From: Variovorax paradoxus
GTDB taxonomy: Bacteria; Pseudomonadota; Gammaproteobacteria; Burkholderiales; Burkholderiaceae_C
NCBI RefSeq assembly: GCF_000834655.1
Contig: NZ_JXQQ01000015.1
Span: forward strand, 35,166-99,165
Length of the DNA: 64,000 nt
Direction of reading: 5' to 3'
The translations under genes were made by a program, and so were the position numbers. The notes beneath the pieces are model-generated. The model was not told where the DNA came from and searched no databases. It was given only the letters and a program-made list of their open reading frames with translations. Position 1 is the first letter of the stretch; the number at the start of each line of letters is the position of its first letter. Shown here piece after piece: positions 1 to 16,038 of this stretch.

Positions 1-590
1 TCCCGCAGGACAAGAAATACGCGGGTGAGCCGACCGAGCTGGTCATCGGCGACCGCAACGTCATTCGCGAGTTCTGCACCTTCAACCTCGGCGTGCCAGG
101 GGCGGGAGGTGTGACCAGCGTAGGAAACGACAACTGGATCATGGCGTACACGCACATCGCACACGACTGCCATGTCGACAACCACACCACGCTAGCCAAC
201 CAGACGACGCTCGCTGGCCATGTGCACCTGGCCGACTGGGTCACGGTCGGCGGGCTCACCGGCATCCACCAGTTCGTTTCGGTCGGCGCGCACGCCATGG
301 TCGGCTTCGCGAGCGCGGTCTCGCAGGACGTGCCGCCCTTCATGCTGGTCGACGGCAATCCGCTGGCAGTCCGCGGCTTCAATGTCGTGGGTCTGCGCCG
401 GCGCGATTTCTCCGCGCAGCGGATGGCCGCGGTCAAGCAGATGCACAAGCTGCTGTACCGCCAGGGCAAGACGCTCGAAGAGGCACGCGCCGGCATCGCC
501 GCGCTGACGGCCGAGATGCCCGAGGCGGCGGGAGACGTCGCCTTGATGGAAGACTTCCTCGCCAGCTCGACGCGCGGCATCGCGCGTTGA
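1..590 (+). CDS. lpxA: UDP-N-acetylglucosamine acyltransferase LpxA (3' part; 5' end outside window)
   Basis: First step of lipid A synthesis: transfers an R-3-hydroxyacyl chain from ACP to UDP-GlcNAc in the cytoplasm. Reading frame 3 is open from the first base, so the N-terminus (roughly 65 residues by comparison with the usual ~260) lies off the window. The visible part has the left-handed beta-helix hexapeptide repeats, the HIAHDC segment containing the catalytic histidine, the HQF motif and the C-terminal helical region starting near GLRRRDFS. It is followed almost directly by lpxB, the usual order in Proteobacteria. Confidence 0.96.
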   Translation, partial: PQDKKYAGEPTELVIGDRNVIREFCTFNLGVPGAGGVTSVGNDNWIMAYTHIAHDCHVDNHTTLANQTTLAGHVHLADWVTVGGLTGIHQFVSVGAHAMVGFASAVSQDVPPFMLVDGNPLAVRGFNVVGLRRRDFSAQRMAAVKQMHKLLYRQGKTLEEARAGIAALTAEMPEAAGDVALMEDFLASSTRGIAR

Positions 591-600
591 CGTGACGCCG

Positions 601-1749
601 ATGCAGACAGCCGAACAGCGACGCTTCGCGCTGGTCGCGGGCGAAGCGTCCGGCGACCTGCTCGCCGGGCTTCTACTCGACGGCTTGCAAGCTCGCTGGC
701 CCGACCTCCAGACCGCCGGCATCGGCGGTCCACGCATGCTGGCGCATGGCTTCCAGAGCTGGTGGCCGCAGGAAAAGCTCGCGGTGCGCGGCTACATCGA
801 GGTGCTGCGGCACTACGCCGAAATCGCCGGCATCCGCCGCCAGCTCAAGGCCCGGCTGCTGCAGGAGCGGCCCGAGCTCTTCATCGGCGTCGATGCGCCC
901 GATTTCAACCTCGACCTCGAGGCAGCCCTGCGCAGCCAGGGCATCAAGACCGTGCACTTCGTGTGCCCCTCGATCTGGGCCTGGCGGCCGGAGCGTATCG
1001 AGAAGATCCGGGCGGCGGCCGACCACGTGCTGTGCATCTTCCCGTTCGAGCCCGAACTGCTCGAGAAGCAGGGCGTTGGCGCGAGCTACGTCGGTCACCC
1101 GATTGCCAACGTGATCCCCATGACGCCCGACCGCGCCGCGGCGCGCGCCGCGCTTGGCCTCGCGCCCGACGCGCAGATCGTCGCCTTGCTGCCCGGGAGC
1201 CGCCGCTCCGAAATCCGCTACCTGGCCGCCCGATTCTTCGCAGCCGCCGCGCTGATGCAGAAGTCCCGGCCCGAACTCCAGTTCGTGGCGCCTATCATTT
1301 CCAGCCTGCGCGCAGAGGTCGACGCGTTGCTCCAGGCCAGCGGCATGGCCGGCCGGGTGAAGCTGCTCGACGGCCAGTCGCACGCCGCGCTGGCCGCCTG
1401 CGACGCCACGCTGATCGCCAGCGGCACTGCCACCCTCGAAGCGGCGCTCTTCAAGCGGCCGATGGTCATCGCGTACAACATGAACGGGCTCTCGTGGCGC
1501 CTGATGCAGCGCAAGCAGTTGCAGCCATGGGTCGGATTGCCCAACATCCTGTGCCGCGAGTTCGTGGTGCCCGAGTTGCTGCAGGAAGCCGCCACGCCCG
1601 AGGCGCTGGCCCAGGCCACGCTGGCCTGGCTCGATGCGCCCGACCAGACCCGGGCCCTGCAACAAAGATTTTCCGAGCTGCACGTGCAATTGCAGCGCGA
1701 TACGCCGACACTTTGCGCCGATGCGATCCAGAAAGTTCTTGAAGGCTGA
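601..1749 (+). CDS. lpxB: Lipid-A-disaccharide synthase LpxB
   Basis: Joins UDP-2,3-diacylglucosamine and lipid X into the lipid A disaccharide at the inner membrane. The protein is about 382 aa, normal for the family, and opens with the VAGEASGD motif of the GT19 fold; LPGSRRSEI and SGTATLE are the conserved C-terminal donor-binding motifs. ATG 601 is chosen, but a GTG at 592, one base after the lpxA stop, would add three codons and is equally possible; neither has a strong ribosome site, so coupling to lpxA is likely. Its end overlaps rnhB. Confidence 0.95.
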   Translation: MQTAEQRRFALVAGEASGDLLAGLLLDGLQARWPDLQTAGIGGPRMLAHGFQSWWPQEKLAVRGYIEVLRHYAEIAGIRRQLKARLLQERPELFIGVDAPDFNLDLEAALRSQGIKTVHFVCPSIWAWRPERIEKIRAAADHVLCIFPFEPELLEKQGVGASYVGHPIANVIPMTPDRAAARAALGLAPDAQIVALLPGSRRSEIRYLAARFFAAAALMQKSRPELQFVAPIISSLRAEVDALLQASGMAGRVKLLDGQSHAALAACDATLIASGTATLEAALFKRPMVIAYNMNGLSWRLMQRKQLQPWVGLPNILCREFVVPELLQEAATPEALAQATLAWLDAPDQTRALQQRFSELHVQLQRDTPTLCADAIQKVLEG

Positions 1750-2440
1750 GCAGGCCCGTTTGGTCTGGGACGCGCCAGGTCTGCTCGCTGGCGTGGACGA
1801 GGCCGGCCGGGGCCCGCTGGCGGGGCCTGTGGTGGCCGCGGCGGTGATCCTCGACGACACGCGGCCGATCCGTGGCCTGGCCGATTCCAAGACCCTCACC
1901 CCGCTGCAGCGCGAACGCCTGCACGACCAGATCCTGGCCAAGGCCCTGTGTTGCTCCGTCGCGCAGGCCAGCGTCGAGGAGATCGACACCCACAACATCC
2001 TGCAGGCCACGATGATCGCCATGCGTCGCGCCGTCGAGGGCCTGCGGCTCAAGCCCGCCAAGGTGCTGGTCGACGGCAACCGCCTGCCGACGCTGGACGT
2101 GCTGGCCGAGGCCGTGGTCAAGGGTGACGCGCTCGTCAAGGCGATTTCCGCCGCCTCGATCCTGGCCAAGGTCCATCGCGACCGGCTCTGCGAGCAGTTG
2201 CATGTCGAGTTTCCGCACTACGGTTTTGCGGGCCACAAGGGCTACGGCACGCCGGAGCACCTTGAAGCGCTGCAGAAGCACGGCGCCTGCGTGCATCACC
2301 GCAGGTCGTTCAGTCCCGTGGCCGCGGCGCTGACGCGGACGTCGACCGGCGTTCCTTTGGTCATCGAAACGCAAGCGCCGATGCCGATGGTGGTTGCAAC
2401 GGTCGAAACCGTGCATCTCGACCTGCGCGCCGCGCCCTGA
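1721..2440 (+). CDS. rnhB: Ribonuclease HII
   Basis: Cleaves the RNA strand of RNA/DNA hybrids and single ribonucleotides embedded in DNA. The start of the domain carries [13 protein letters not shown], then DSK, LVDGNR and a later aspartate in the [18 protein letters not shown] region, matching the DEDD acidic site of type 2 RNase H. ATG 1721 overlaps lpxB by 29 nt; TTG 1739 is an alternative. The 239-aa product is longer than the ~200-aa E. coli enzyme because of about 30 extra C-terminal residues after the normal core, which look low in motif content. Confidence 0.95.
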   Translation: MRSRKFLKAEQARLVWDAPGLLAGVDEAGRGPLAGPVVAAAVILDDTRPIRGLADSKTLTPLQRERLHDQILAKALCCSVAQASVEEIDTHNILQATMIAMRRAVEGLRLKPAKVLVDGNRLPTLDVLAEAVVKGDALVKAISAASILAKVHRDRLCEQLHVEFPHYGFAGHKGYGTPEHLEALQKHGACVHHRRSFSPVAAALTRTSTGVPLVIETQAPMPMVVATVETVHLDLRAAP

Positions 2441-2448
2441 TTCCCCAA

Positions 2449-3234
2449 ATGACCACCGACACCGGCGCGAGCCACATCAGCTCGCGCGACAACCCGTTGC
2501 TCAAGGACCTGCGCAAGCTCGCCCAGGATCCGGGTGCCTACCGCAAGCTGGGGCGGATCTGGCTCGAAGGCGATCACCTGTGCCGGGCGGCGCTGGCGCG
2601 CGGCGTCAGGCCGGCGATCGCGGTGTTCTCCGAGTCCTTCTGGCCGACTGCCCCAGCCGAATGGGGCGCGAGTGCTATCAAAACCGTAGTCGTCGCCGAC
2701 GATCTGCTGCGCGGCGTCAGCGGGCTGGAGTCGCCAGCGCCAATGGGCTTCGTGCTCGACCAGCCGGCGCGGCCGGAGTTGATCCCCGATGCCCCGAGCG
2801 TGGTGCTCGATCGACTTCAGGATGCCGGCAACGCCGGCTCCATCCTGCGCAGCGCGGCCGCTTTCGGCTTTACCCAAGTGATCGCCCTCAAGGGCACCGC
2901 CGCGCTGTGGGCGCCGAAGGTGCTGCGCGCCGGCATGGGCGCCCATTTCGGGCTGCGGCTGATCGAAGGCGTCGAAGCCGATGCGTTGGGCGCGCTGCAG
3001 ATCCCCTTGGTCGCGACCAGTTCGCACCGCGGCGAATGGCTGCACGAGGCCCGCTTGCCGCACCCCTGCGCTTGGCTGATGGGCCACGAAGGGCAGGGCG
3101 TTTCTCCCGCGCTGGAAGCCCGGGCGACCCATCACATCCGAATTGCCCAGCCCGGCGGCGAGGAGTCGCTCAACGTGGCCGCGGCCGCCGCGATCTGCCT
3201 GCATGCAAGCGGAGCGGCCCTTCGGGCCGGATAG
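2449..3234 (+). CDS. TrmH/SpoU-family RNA 2'-O-methyltransferase
   Basis: SAM-dependent RNA ribose methyltransferase of the SPOUT class, 261 aa. An N-terminal substrate-binding domain (about residues 10-95) is followed by the knotted catalytic domain, with motif 1 around DAGNAGSILRSA, GHEGQG as motif 2 and IAQPGGEESLNVAAA as motif 3, the SAM-binding knot. The domain order resembles RlmB and plant or bacterial 23S rRNA methylases, but the exact target nucleotide cannot be read from sequence. It sits 8 nt after rnhB and is probably cotranscribed with it. Confidence 0.88.
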   Translation: MTTDTGASHISSRDNPLLKDLRKLAQDPGAYRKLGRIWLEGDHLCRAALARGVRPAIAVFSESFWPTAPAEWGASAIKTVVVADDLLRGVSGLESPAPMGFVLDQPARPELIPDAPSVVLDRLQDAGNAGSILRSAAAFGFTQVIALKGTAALWAPKVLRAGMGAHFGLRLIEGVEADALGALQIPLVATSSHRGEWLHEARLPHPCAWLMGHEGQGVSPALEARATHHIRIAQPGGEESLNVAAAAAICLHASGAALRAG

Positions 3235-3249
3235 GCCCTCAGTCCGGGC

Positions 3250-3372
3250 TACAATCGGGGGCTTACTCGCAATAGCGTCGCCCGGCCGCCTTTAACGCCA
3301 AAATCCCCTTGAAGCAAGTCCGCAGGCAACGCGCCTGGGGCTCCGGGCGACCGTAACCATCCGGAGAACCCA
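3250..3372 (+). promoter_or_regulatory. carA promoter and structured leader
   Basis: A TACAAT -10-like hexamer lies at 3250-3255. The following leader of about 117 nt has a perfect 9-bp long-range pairing, GTCGCCCGG (3277-3285) with CCGGGCGAC (3343-3351), and inside it CAGGC (3323-3327) pairs with GCCTG (3333-3337), extended by CCCC 3305-3308 and GGGG 3337-3340 as an alternative. The closing stem ends just before the carA ribosome site (CCGGAGAA). It looks like a regulatory leader; no known riboswitch class was recognised. Confidence 0.45.
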
Positions 3373-4558
3373 GTGCTTTTGTCTCTCAAGGGAAGTTTCC
3401 CGCCCGCCATCCTGGCGCTCGCAGACGGCACGGTCTTTCAAGGCAATTCGATCGGGGCCAGCGGCTCCACGACCGGTGAAGTGGTGTTCAACACCGCCAT
3501 GACCGGTTACCAGGAAATCCTCACCGACCCGAGCTACTGCCAGCAGATCGTGACCCTCACGTATCCGCACATCGGCAACTACGGCGTCAACGGGGAAGAC
3601 ATCGAAGCTGACAAGATCCATGCCGCGGGCCTGATCATCAAGGACCTGCCCCTCGTCGCCTCCAACTTTCGCCAGACCGCCACGCTGAGCGAATACCTCG
3701 TGGCTGGCAAGACGGTGGCCATCGCCAACATCGACACCCGCAAGCTCACGCGCCACCTGCGAACCCACGGCGCGCAGAACGGTTGCATCCTGGGCTTGGC
3801 CGAAGGCGAAGCCGTGACGCAGGCGCTGATCGACAAGGCCATCGCCGCCGCCAAGGCCGCGCCAAGCATGGCGGGCCTGGACTTGGCCAAGGTGGTGTCG
3901 GTCAAGCAGACCTACGAGTGGACCGAGACCGAGTGGAAGCTGGGTGCAGGCTACGGCGTGCAGATCACGCCGCAGTTCCACGTCGTGGCCTTCGACTACG
4001 GTGTGAAGAAGAACATCCTGCGCATGATCGCCCAGCGCGGCGCGCGCATCACCGTGGTCCCGGCGCAAACGCCCGCGGCCGACGTGCTCAAGCTCAAGCC
4101 CGATGGCATCTTCCTGGCCAACGGCCCCGGTGACCCGGAGCCCTGTGACTACGCCATCAGCGCCGTCCGGGAACTGATCGAGACCGGCATTCCCACCTTC
4201 GGCATCTGCCTCGGCCACCAGATCATGGCGCTGGCTTCGGGCGCCAAGACCTTCAAGATGAAGTTCGGCCACCACGGCGCGAACCATCCGGTGAAGGACC
4301 TGGACAACGGCCGCGTGAGCATCACCAGCCAGAACCACGGCTTCGCGGTGGACGAGAAGTCGCTGCCGGCCAACCTGCGTCCCACGCACATCAGCCTGTT
4401 CGACAACACGTTGCAGGGCCTGGCGCGCACCGACAAGCCCGCGTTCTGCTTCCAGGGCCACCCGGAAGCCTCGCCGGGCCCGCACGACATCGGCTATCTG
4501 TTCGATCGCTTCACGGCACTCATGGAAAAGAACAAGACGGAAAAGACGGAGAGCAAGA

Positions 4559-4566
<8 letters not shown>
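3373..4566 (+). CDS. carA: Carbamoyl-phosphate synthase small subunit
   Basis: Glutaminase subunit that supplies ammonia to CarB for carbamoyl phosphate, used in pyrimidine and arginine synthesis. The 397-aa protein has the N-terminal CPSase_sm domain ([10 protein letters not shown]) and the class I amidotransferase domain with the nucleophile cysteine in FGICLGHQ and the His/Glu pair in [11 protein letters not shown]. The start is GTG, placed 7 nt after a CCGGAGAA ribosome site. The stop overlaps carB by 8 nt, so the two subunits are translationally coupled. Confidence 0.97.
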
Positions 4567-7807
<3,241 letters not shown>

Positions 7808-7815
7808 ACGCCATC

Positions 7816-8685
7816 ATGGAAACGCAGCTCGTCGAACTCGACCTCCACGACTGGAACGCGGCCACGCCCAACGAGGCGTGGATCGCGGAGCTGGAAGCGG
7901 GCAAGGTGCTGTACTTTCCGCGCCTGGGCTTCGAGCTGTTGCCCGAAGAGCGCAGCCTGCTCACGCCGAGCCTGCTGTCGCCGGACGTGCGGAACATCAG
8001 TCTCGATGCCAACGGCAAGCTCAAGGGCGCCGTCGGGGACGAGGCAGTGCAGCGCACGGCGGCGGCGATGGTGGGGCGGTTTCGTGCGCAGGCGCAGCAA
8101 TTGATCCACGGCCTATTGCCGCACTACACGCCGGCCCTGCGGCTGGCGCCCACGAGCTACCGGCCGGCGCAGGTCGAGACGCGCGTGCAGTCGTGGCGTG
8201 CTGACGACCGTCGGCTGCACGTCGATGCGTTTCCTTCGCGGCCCAATTACGGCGAGCGCATCCTGCGTGTGTTCACCAACGTCAATCCCGAGGGCGCGCC
8301 GCGCGTGTGGCGCGTGGGCGAGCCGTTCGAGGACATCGCCAGGCGCTTCCTGCCGCGGGCCAAGCCGTACGTGCGCTGGCAGGCGAAGCTGTTGCAGGCG
8401 CTGCACGTGACCAAGTCGTTCCGCAGCGAGTACGACCACCTGATGCTTCAGCTGCACGACGGCATGAAGTCGGACATGTCGTACCAGGAAACGTCGCCGC
8501 AGGAGAAGGCCGAGTTCCCGCCCGGCTCGGTGTGGGTTTGCTTTTCCGACCAGACTTCGCACGCCGTGATGGCGGGCCAGTACATGCTCGAGCAGACCCT
8601 TCATCTGGCCGCTTCGAAGCAATACAATCCCGACTCGAGCCCGCTCGCCATCCTGAGCCGGCTGACCGGACGCAATCTCGTCTGA
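7816..8685 (+). CDS. kdoO: Kdo 3-hydroxylase-like Fe(II)/2-oxoglutarate dioxygenase
   Basis: Resembles the Kdo_hydroxy family, whose members convert Kdo in the LPS inner core to Ko (D-glycero-D-talo-oct-2-ulosonic acid). The 289-aa protein has a likely metal site His-x-Asp in [10 protein letters not shown] (about residues 135-144) and a distal His in TSHAVMAGQ. It starts 8 nt after carB and probably shares its transcript, although its role is in the envelope. Kdo and lipid A genes (kdsB, lpxA, lpxB, lpxK) lie elsewhere in the window. The family call is confident; the substrate rests on family knowledge. Confidence 0.82.
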   Translation: METQLVELDLHDWNAATPNEAWIAELEAGKVLYFPRLGFELLPEERSLLTPSLLSPDVRNISLDANGKLKGAVGDEAVQRTAAAMVGRFRAQAQQLIHGLLPHYTPALRLAPTSYRPAQVETRVQSWRADDRRLHVDAFPSRPNYGERILRVFTNVNPEGAPRVWRVGEPFEDIARRFLPRAKPYVRWQAKLLQALHVTKSFRSEYDHLMLQLHDGMKSDMSYQETSPQEKAEFPPGSVWVCFSDQTSHAVMAGQYMLEQTLHLAASKQYNPDSSPLAILSRLTGRNLV

Positions 8686-8702
8686 TCTGTCCCCCCAATC
8701 GA

Positions 8703-8731
8703 CCGCCGAACGGCATCGTTCGGCGGTTTCG
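8703..8731 (+). terminator. Rho-independent terminator upstream of greA
   Basis: A perfect 10-bp stem, CCGCCGAACG (8703-8712) with CGTTCGGCGG (8717-8726), loop GCAT, followed by a short T-rich run. It ends the carAB-kdoO transcript or attenuates read-through into greA. Confidence 0.75.
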
Positions 8732-8749
8732 CTTTATGGAGAACCAAAC

Positions 8750-9226
8750 ATGGCCACCATTCCAATCACCAAGCGCGGTGCCGAAAAGCTGCGCGCCGAG
8801 CTGCACCAGCTCAAGACTGTCGACCGCCCCTGGGTCATCAACGCGATTTCCGAAGCCCGCGCGCAGGGCGACCTGAGCGAGAACGCCGAGTACGAAGTCG
8901 CCAAGGACCGCCAGGGCTTCATCGAAGGCCGCATCCAGGAGGTCGAGGGCAAGCTCTCGGCCGCGCAGATCATCGATCCGACCGAGCTCGATGCCGGCGG
9001 CAAGGTGGTGTTCGGCTCGACCGTGGAACTCGAGGAAGAAGAGTCGGGCGAAGCCGTCAAGTACCAGATCGTGGGCGAGGACGAGGCCGACCTGAAGCTG
9101 GGCCTCATCAACATCTCCAGCCCGATCGCCCGCGCGCTGATCGGCAAGGAAGAGGGCGACACCGCCGAAGTGCAGGCTCCGGGTGGCCTGAAGCGCTACG
9201 AGATCGTGGCCGTTCGCTACCTCTGA
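8750..9226 (+). CDS. greA: Transcription elongation factor GreA
   Basis: Rescues backtracked RNA polymerase by stimulating cleavage of the nascent RNA 3' end through the secondary channel. The 158-aa length is typical: an N-terminal coiled coil (about 1-78) with the tip acidic residues in [13 protein letters not shown], and a C-terminal FKBP-like domain (about 80-158) with [12 protein letters not shown]. The ribosome site is TGGAGAA. A strong hairpin lies just upstream, so greA may have its own promoter or be attenuated. Confidence 0.97.
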   Translation: MATIPITKRGAEKLRAELHQLKTVDRPWVINAISEARAQGDLSENAEYEVAKDRQGFIEGRIQEVEGKLSAAQIIDPTELDAGGKVVFGSTVELEEEESGEAVKYQIVGEDEADLKLGLINISSPIARALIGKEEGDTAEVQAPGGLKRYEIVAVRYL

Positions 9227-9237
9227 CCGGTTCTTCG

Positions 9238-9654
9238 ATGAAAGACCGCCTGGCTTTGCTGCTGGCCGCCTTCTGGTGGGGCAGCCTCACGACGATCGGT
9301 TTCCTGGTGGTGCCGATGCTGTTCGCCAAGCTCGGCAATCCGGCGGTCGCGGGCAATTTCGCCGGCCAACTGTTCGAAGCGCAGAGCTGGGTCGCCATTG
9401 GCTGCGGCCTGATCCTCTTGATTCATTTCCGAAGCAAGGCCGATGAGCGTATGGACGCGGCCACGATGACGTCCATTGGCATCGTCCTCGGCGCCCTGCT
9501 GCTGGCGCTGCTCCAGCAGTACGCCGTGGCGCCGCGCATCCTGGCGCGGGACAATCTCAAGCTGTGGCACGCCGTCGGCAGCGGCATGTATGTCGTGCAA
9601 TGGGTCTGCACCTTGGCGCTGCTCTGGCGGATGGGCGCTCGGCCCGCTCGCTGA
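9238..9654 (+). CDS. DUF4149 family membrane protein
   Basis: Small inner-membrane protein of 138 aa with four predicted helices (about 5-25, 45-62, 78-95, 112-132). It resembles the DUF4149/TMEM205-like family, for which no biochemical role is established. It starts 11 nt after greA and is commonly found next to greA in betaproteobacteria, so it is probably cotranscribed. No catalytic motif is visible. Confidence 0.8.
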   Translation: MKDRLALLLAAFWWGSLTTIGFLVVPMLFAKLGNPAVAGNFAGQLFEAQSWVAIGCGLILLIHFRSKADERMDAATMTSIGIVLGALLLALLQQYAVAPRILARDNLKLWHAVGSGMYVVQWVCTLALLWRMGARPAR

Positions 9655-9691
9655 AAAGCGGCGATGGCGGCTTTCGCCGCCATCTGCACAC

Positions 9692-10456
9692 TCACTCTTT
9701 CCAGAATTTCGCGACCCAGTTCGCGGGCCGGATGTAGCGGAACGCGCGATTGCGCCGTCCCGCCAGCGCATCGGGCGGATTGCACTCGCCATGAAAAATC
9801 ATGATGCGTGCGCCCTCGGGGACGAAGGGCTCTTCCCAGTAATTCGTCGGCCAGGTCGGGATGCCGTGGTACTTGAAGCTCGGGCACCAGGCCTCGGGCC
9901 AGTAGCAAAGCTTGCCCTGCTTGTGCAGGAAGTCCGACAGGTAGGCCTGCTCGTTGCGGTGTTCGGCCTGCACCTTGTCCATGTTGGCGCGGAAATTCGC
10001 CAGCACGTCGGCATGCGCGCCCAGCTCGAAGCGGTAGACCGAAGAGTTTCCGGTGATCCGCTCGCGCCGCCAGGGGCGGGCGTAGTCGTGAATGATCAGG
10101 AACTCGCCAGGCTGTTCGAAGAAGGCGTCCAGGCTGCCCACGACGACCACGTCGACGTCCAGGAAGAGGGCGGTGCCGCGCAGGCCGTGCAGGTCCTGCT
10201 CGAAGGTGGTGAGTTTTTTCCAGGCGCCGTCGCGCTGGCCGGGGGCCAGTTGCAGGTTCAGCGGCGGAATCGGCAGGCACGTCACCTCGGGGCGGATGCC
10301 CGTGCCGTCATCGGTCAGGCAGACGAACTTGAAGTCGCCGCTCAAGTTGCGGCGGACCATCGCGTAGAGGCGGTTGACGTATTCGGGGCCGTATTTCGTG
10401 CCCCATTTCATGCAGAGGATATGGCGCTGGGCGCCTTGCGCTGCCACCCAGCTCAA
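9692..10456 (-). CDS. Glycosyltransferase-like protein (GT-A fold, DxD motif)
   Basis: 254-aa cytoplasmic protein with a nucleotide-sugar transferase look: LCMKWGTKYG near the N-terminus, then ALFLDVDVVVVGSLD (about residues 93-107), whose DVD is the metal-binding DxD motif. The C-terminal part is rich in Trp and aromatic residues (EEPFVP, IMIFHGECNP). It resembles bacterial glycosyltransferases acting on surface polysaccharides, but donor and acceptor are unknown. Its ATG overlaps the yhbY stop by 4 nt. A start at the internal Met of the MKWG segment would drop 15 residues. Confidence 0.75.
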   Translation of the reverse strand: MSWVAAQGAQRHILCMKWGTKYGPEYVNRLYAMVRRNLSGDFKFVCLTDDGTGIRPEVTCLPIPPLNLQLAPGQRDGAWKKLTTFEQDLHGLRGTALFLDVDVVVVGSLDAFFEQPGEFLIIHDYARPWRRERITGNSSVYRFELGAHADVLANFRANMDKVQAEHRNEQAYLSDFLHKQGKLCYWPEAWCPSFKYHGIPTWPTNYWEEPFVPEGARIMIFHGECNPPDALAGRRNRAFRYIRPANWVAKFWKE

Positions 10457-10932
10457 TCCGACTGGTTGCGCTTCTTGGCCGACAGCGGCCGCTTGGCCTT
10501 GGCGCGCTTGATGGTGCCGCCAGGGGTGAGGCGTTGGTTGCCGAGCACGCGCAGAGTCTTGATTTCGGGGCGCTGGCCGCCGCGCTTGCTGTACTTCAGG
10601 ACCTTGACGTCGCGCGGGCCGGGCATGCGGTCTTCATCGATCACACGCTCCTTTTCAGGCTTCGGGCGCCACAGCACCAGGAGCTTGCCGATGTGCTGGA
10701 TCGGGGCGGCATCGAGCTCTTCGGCGAGTTCGCGCAGCATGGCGTCGCGGGCAAGGCGATCGTCCGAGAAGACGCGGACCTTGATCAGGCCATGGGCCTT
10801 GAGCGCGGCGTCGGCTTCTTTTTTCACGGCAGGGGTGAGCCCGTCTCCACCGACCATGACGATCGGATCCAGGTGGTGAGCTTCGGCGCGGTGCACCTTG
10901 CGCTCGGCAGGGGTAAGTTGAATGGCGGGCAT
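10453..10932 (-). CDS. yhbY: YhbY-type CRM-domain ribosome assembly protein
   Basis: RNA-binding protein associated with pre-50S subunits. The CRM domain covers about residues 5-95 with [30 protein letters not shown] start and a GKLLVLWRP end. At 159 aa it exceeds the ~97-aa E. coli protein because of a lysine/arginine-rich tail (about 110-159) ending [13 protein letters not shown], probably extra RNA-binding surface. It is divergent from rlmE with 88 nt between them, the same arrangement as in E. coli. Confidence 0.9.
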   Translation of the reverse strand: MPAIQLTPAERKVHRAEAHHLDPIVMVGGDGLTPAVKKEADAALKAHGLIKVRVFSDDRLARDAMLRELAEELDAAPIQHIGKLLVLWRPKPEKERVIDEDRMPGPRDVKVLKYSKRGGQRPEIKTLRVLGNQRLTPGGTIKRAKAKRPLSAKKRNQSD

Positions 10933-11020
10933 CCCCGTATTATCGAGGGTAGAAAGCACCCCCCGAGCCGCCGGGCCGTTCCCAAGGCGAATACCGCAGT
11001 GCGGAGCACGGAGGTTTCTG

Positions 11021-11689
11021 ATGAACACCAAAGCAAAAAGCAAAAAAGTCAACAAAGCCTGGCTTCACGATCACATCAATGATCCGTACGTGAAATTGGC
11101 CACGCGGGAGGGGTATCGCGCCCGCGCCGCCTACAAGCTCAAGGAGATCGACGAGTCGCTGGGGCTGGTCAAGCCGGGCCAGTTGGTGGTCGACCTGGGC
11201 TCCACACCGGGGGCCTGGAGCCAGTATCTGCGGCGGCGCATGTCGCCCGAAGGCGCGGCAGTCGGAACGCTGAACGGCACGATCATCGCGCTCGACATGC
11301 TGGCCATGGAGCCCATCGAGGGCGTTACCTTCCTCCAGGGGGACTTCCGCGAGGCGGAGTTCCTGGAGCAGGTGCTGGGTGTGCTGGCAGGCAGAAAGGC
11401 CGATTTGGTGGTCTCGGACATGGCACCCAACCTGTCGGGCATCCATTCGGCAGACGGCGCCCGCATTGCGCACCTGATCGAGCTGGCAGTCGACTTCGGC
11501 CAGCACCACCTCAAGCCCGAGGGGGCGCTGGTGGCCAAGCTTTTCCATGGGGGCGGCTACGACGAGTCGGTCAAGCTGTTCAAGGCCAATTTCCGCACCG
11601 TCAAGCCGTTCAAGCCCAAGGCTTCGCGCGACAAATCAGCAGAGACCTTCCTTGTCGGGATGGGTTTGAAGACCCTGGATACGCATTGA
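11021..11689 (+). CDS. rlmE: 23S rRNA 2'-O-methyltransferase RlmE (FtsJ)
   Basis: Methylates U2552 of 23S rRNA in the late 50S particle (by family). The 222-aa protein has the Rossmann SAM motif [10 protein letters not shown] (about 51-60), DMLAMEP, and the catalytic K-D-K-E tetrad signature (early RAAYKL lysine, VVSDMAPN aspartate, LVAKLFHG lysine, SAETFLVG glutamate). ATG 11021 follows a clear GGAGGT ribosome site. It heads the rlmE-ftsH-folP-glmM line. Confidence 0.96.
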   Translation: MNTKAKSKKVNKAWLHDHINDPYVKLATREGYRARAAYKLKEIDESLGLVKPGQLVVDLGSTPGAWSQYLRRRMSPEGAAVGTLNGTIIALDMLAMEPIEGVTFLQGDFREAEFLEQVLGVLAGRKADLVVSDMAPNLSGIHSADGARIAHLIELAVDFGQHHLKPEGALVAKLFHGGGYDESVKLFKANFRTVKPFKPKASRDKSAETFLVGMGLKTLDTH

Positions 11690-11856
11690 TACCTTGCCGC
11701 CAAGGGGCGTCAGGGGGCGCAAACCCTTGTCAGGCTATGGCTGCTTTAGGGAAATGCCCGTTTTTCGCAGCTTGAAAAGCCTAAAATGGGGCGCAATTGC
11801 GTACCCATAGCGCGTTTTTTCATATCCTCGTCACGCGCTTTCGACTGGAGCTTCGT

Positions 11857-13773
<1,917 letters not shown>

Positions 13774-13780
13774 GGTGGGC

Positions 13781-14700
13781 TTGATACCAAGCAACAACGG
13801 GGCCTCTGGCCCCGTTTTCCATGGTGAGCCCGGTGCAGGAGCGGTCTGGCAGACGTCGCGCTTCAGGATTGACCTCGCCCAGCCGCGCGTGATGGGCATC
13901 GTCAACGTCACGCCCGATTCCTTTTCCGATGGCGGCGCGCATGCCTCCACCGAAGCCGCGCTGCGGCATTGCGAGCAGTTGCTGAACGAGGGCGCCGACA
14001 TCCTCGACATCGGCGGTGAATCGACCCGCCCCGGCAGCCCCGCCGTGCCGCTCGATGCGGAATTGGCACGCGTGCTGCCCGTGGTGCGCGAGGCCGTGAA
14101 GCTGAACGTGCCGCTCTCCATCGACACCTACAAGCCCGAGATCATGCGCGCCGTGCTCGACCTGGGCGCGGACATCGTCAACGACATCTGGGCGCTGCGC
14201 CAGCCCGGCGCGCGCGAAGCCGTCGCGGCGCATCCCTCTTGCGGCATCTGCCTGATGCACATGCACCGCGATCCGCAGACGATGCAGGCCGTGCCCATGC
14301 AGGGCGACGTGATCCCCGAAGTGATGGCGTTCTGGGCGGAGCAGGTGGCGCAGCTTCGCGCGCTGCAGATCGATCCGTCGCGCGTCACGCTGGACCCAGG
14401 CGTCGGCTTCGGCAAGACCGTTGCGCAGAATTTCGCCTTGCTGGGACGGCAGCGAGAGCTGCTCGACGCCGGCTACCCGTTGCTGCTGGGCTGGTCGCGC
14501 AAGTCGTCGATCGGCGCGGTCACCGGCATCGAGGCCGCGGGCGAGCGCATCGTGCCGAGCGTTGCAGCGGCAGTGCTGGCCGTGGACCGCGGCGCCGCCG
14601 TGGTGCGGGTGCACGACGTGCGCGACACGGTGGCGGCCCTCGCCGTATGGCGCGCGATGAAAGCGTCAGAACAACCACAACAAAGAAAAGAGGAAACCCC

Positions 14701-14704
<4 letters not shown>
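13781..14704 (+). CDS. folP: Dihydropteroate synthase
   Basis: Condenses p-aminobenzoate with the pterin pyrophosphate in folate synthesis. Conserved motifs are [34 protein letters not shown] and the SRKSS near the C-terminus. The N-terminus is uncertain: there is no in-frame ATG before the core strand, so TTG 13781 (or GTG 13775) is taken, giving about 307 aa with a roughly 30-residue atypical lead; the ftsH hairpin lies in this lead. The stop overlaps glmM by ATGA. Confidence 0.9.
13797..13818 (+). terminator. Hairpin terminator after ftsH
   Basis: ACGGGGCC (13797-13804) pairs perfectly with GGCCCCGT (13808-13815), loop TCT, followed by TTT. It falls inside the presumed first codons of folP, so it may be a partial terminator that trims expression of the downstream genes. 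Confidence 0.6.

Positions 14705-16034
<1,330 letters not shown>

Positions 16035-16038
<4 letters not shown>

Noticed and set aside
192..737. Long open frames on the minus strand opposite lpxA, and similar very long antisense frames opposite carB, xseA and icd
   Set aside because: They mirror high-GC codon bias of real genes, are Arg/His-rich, lack ribosome sites and known motifs.
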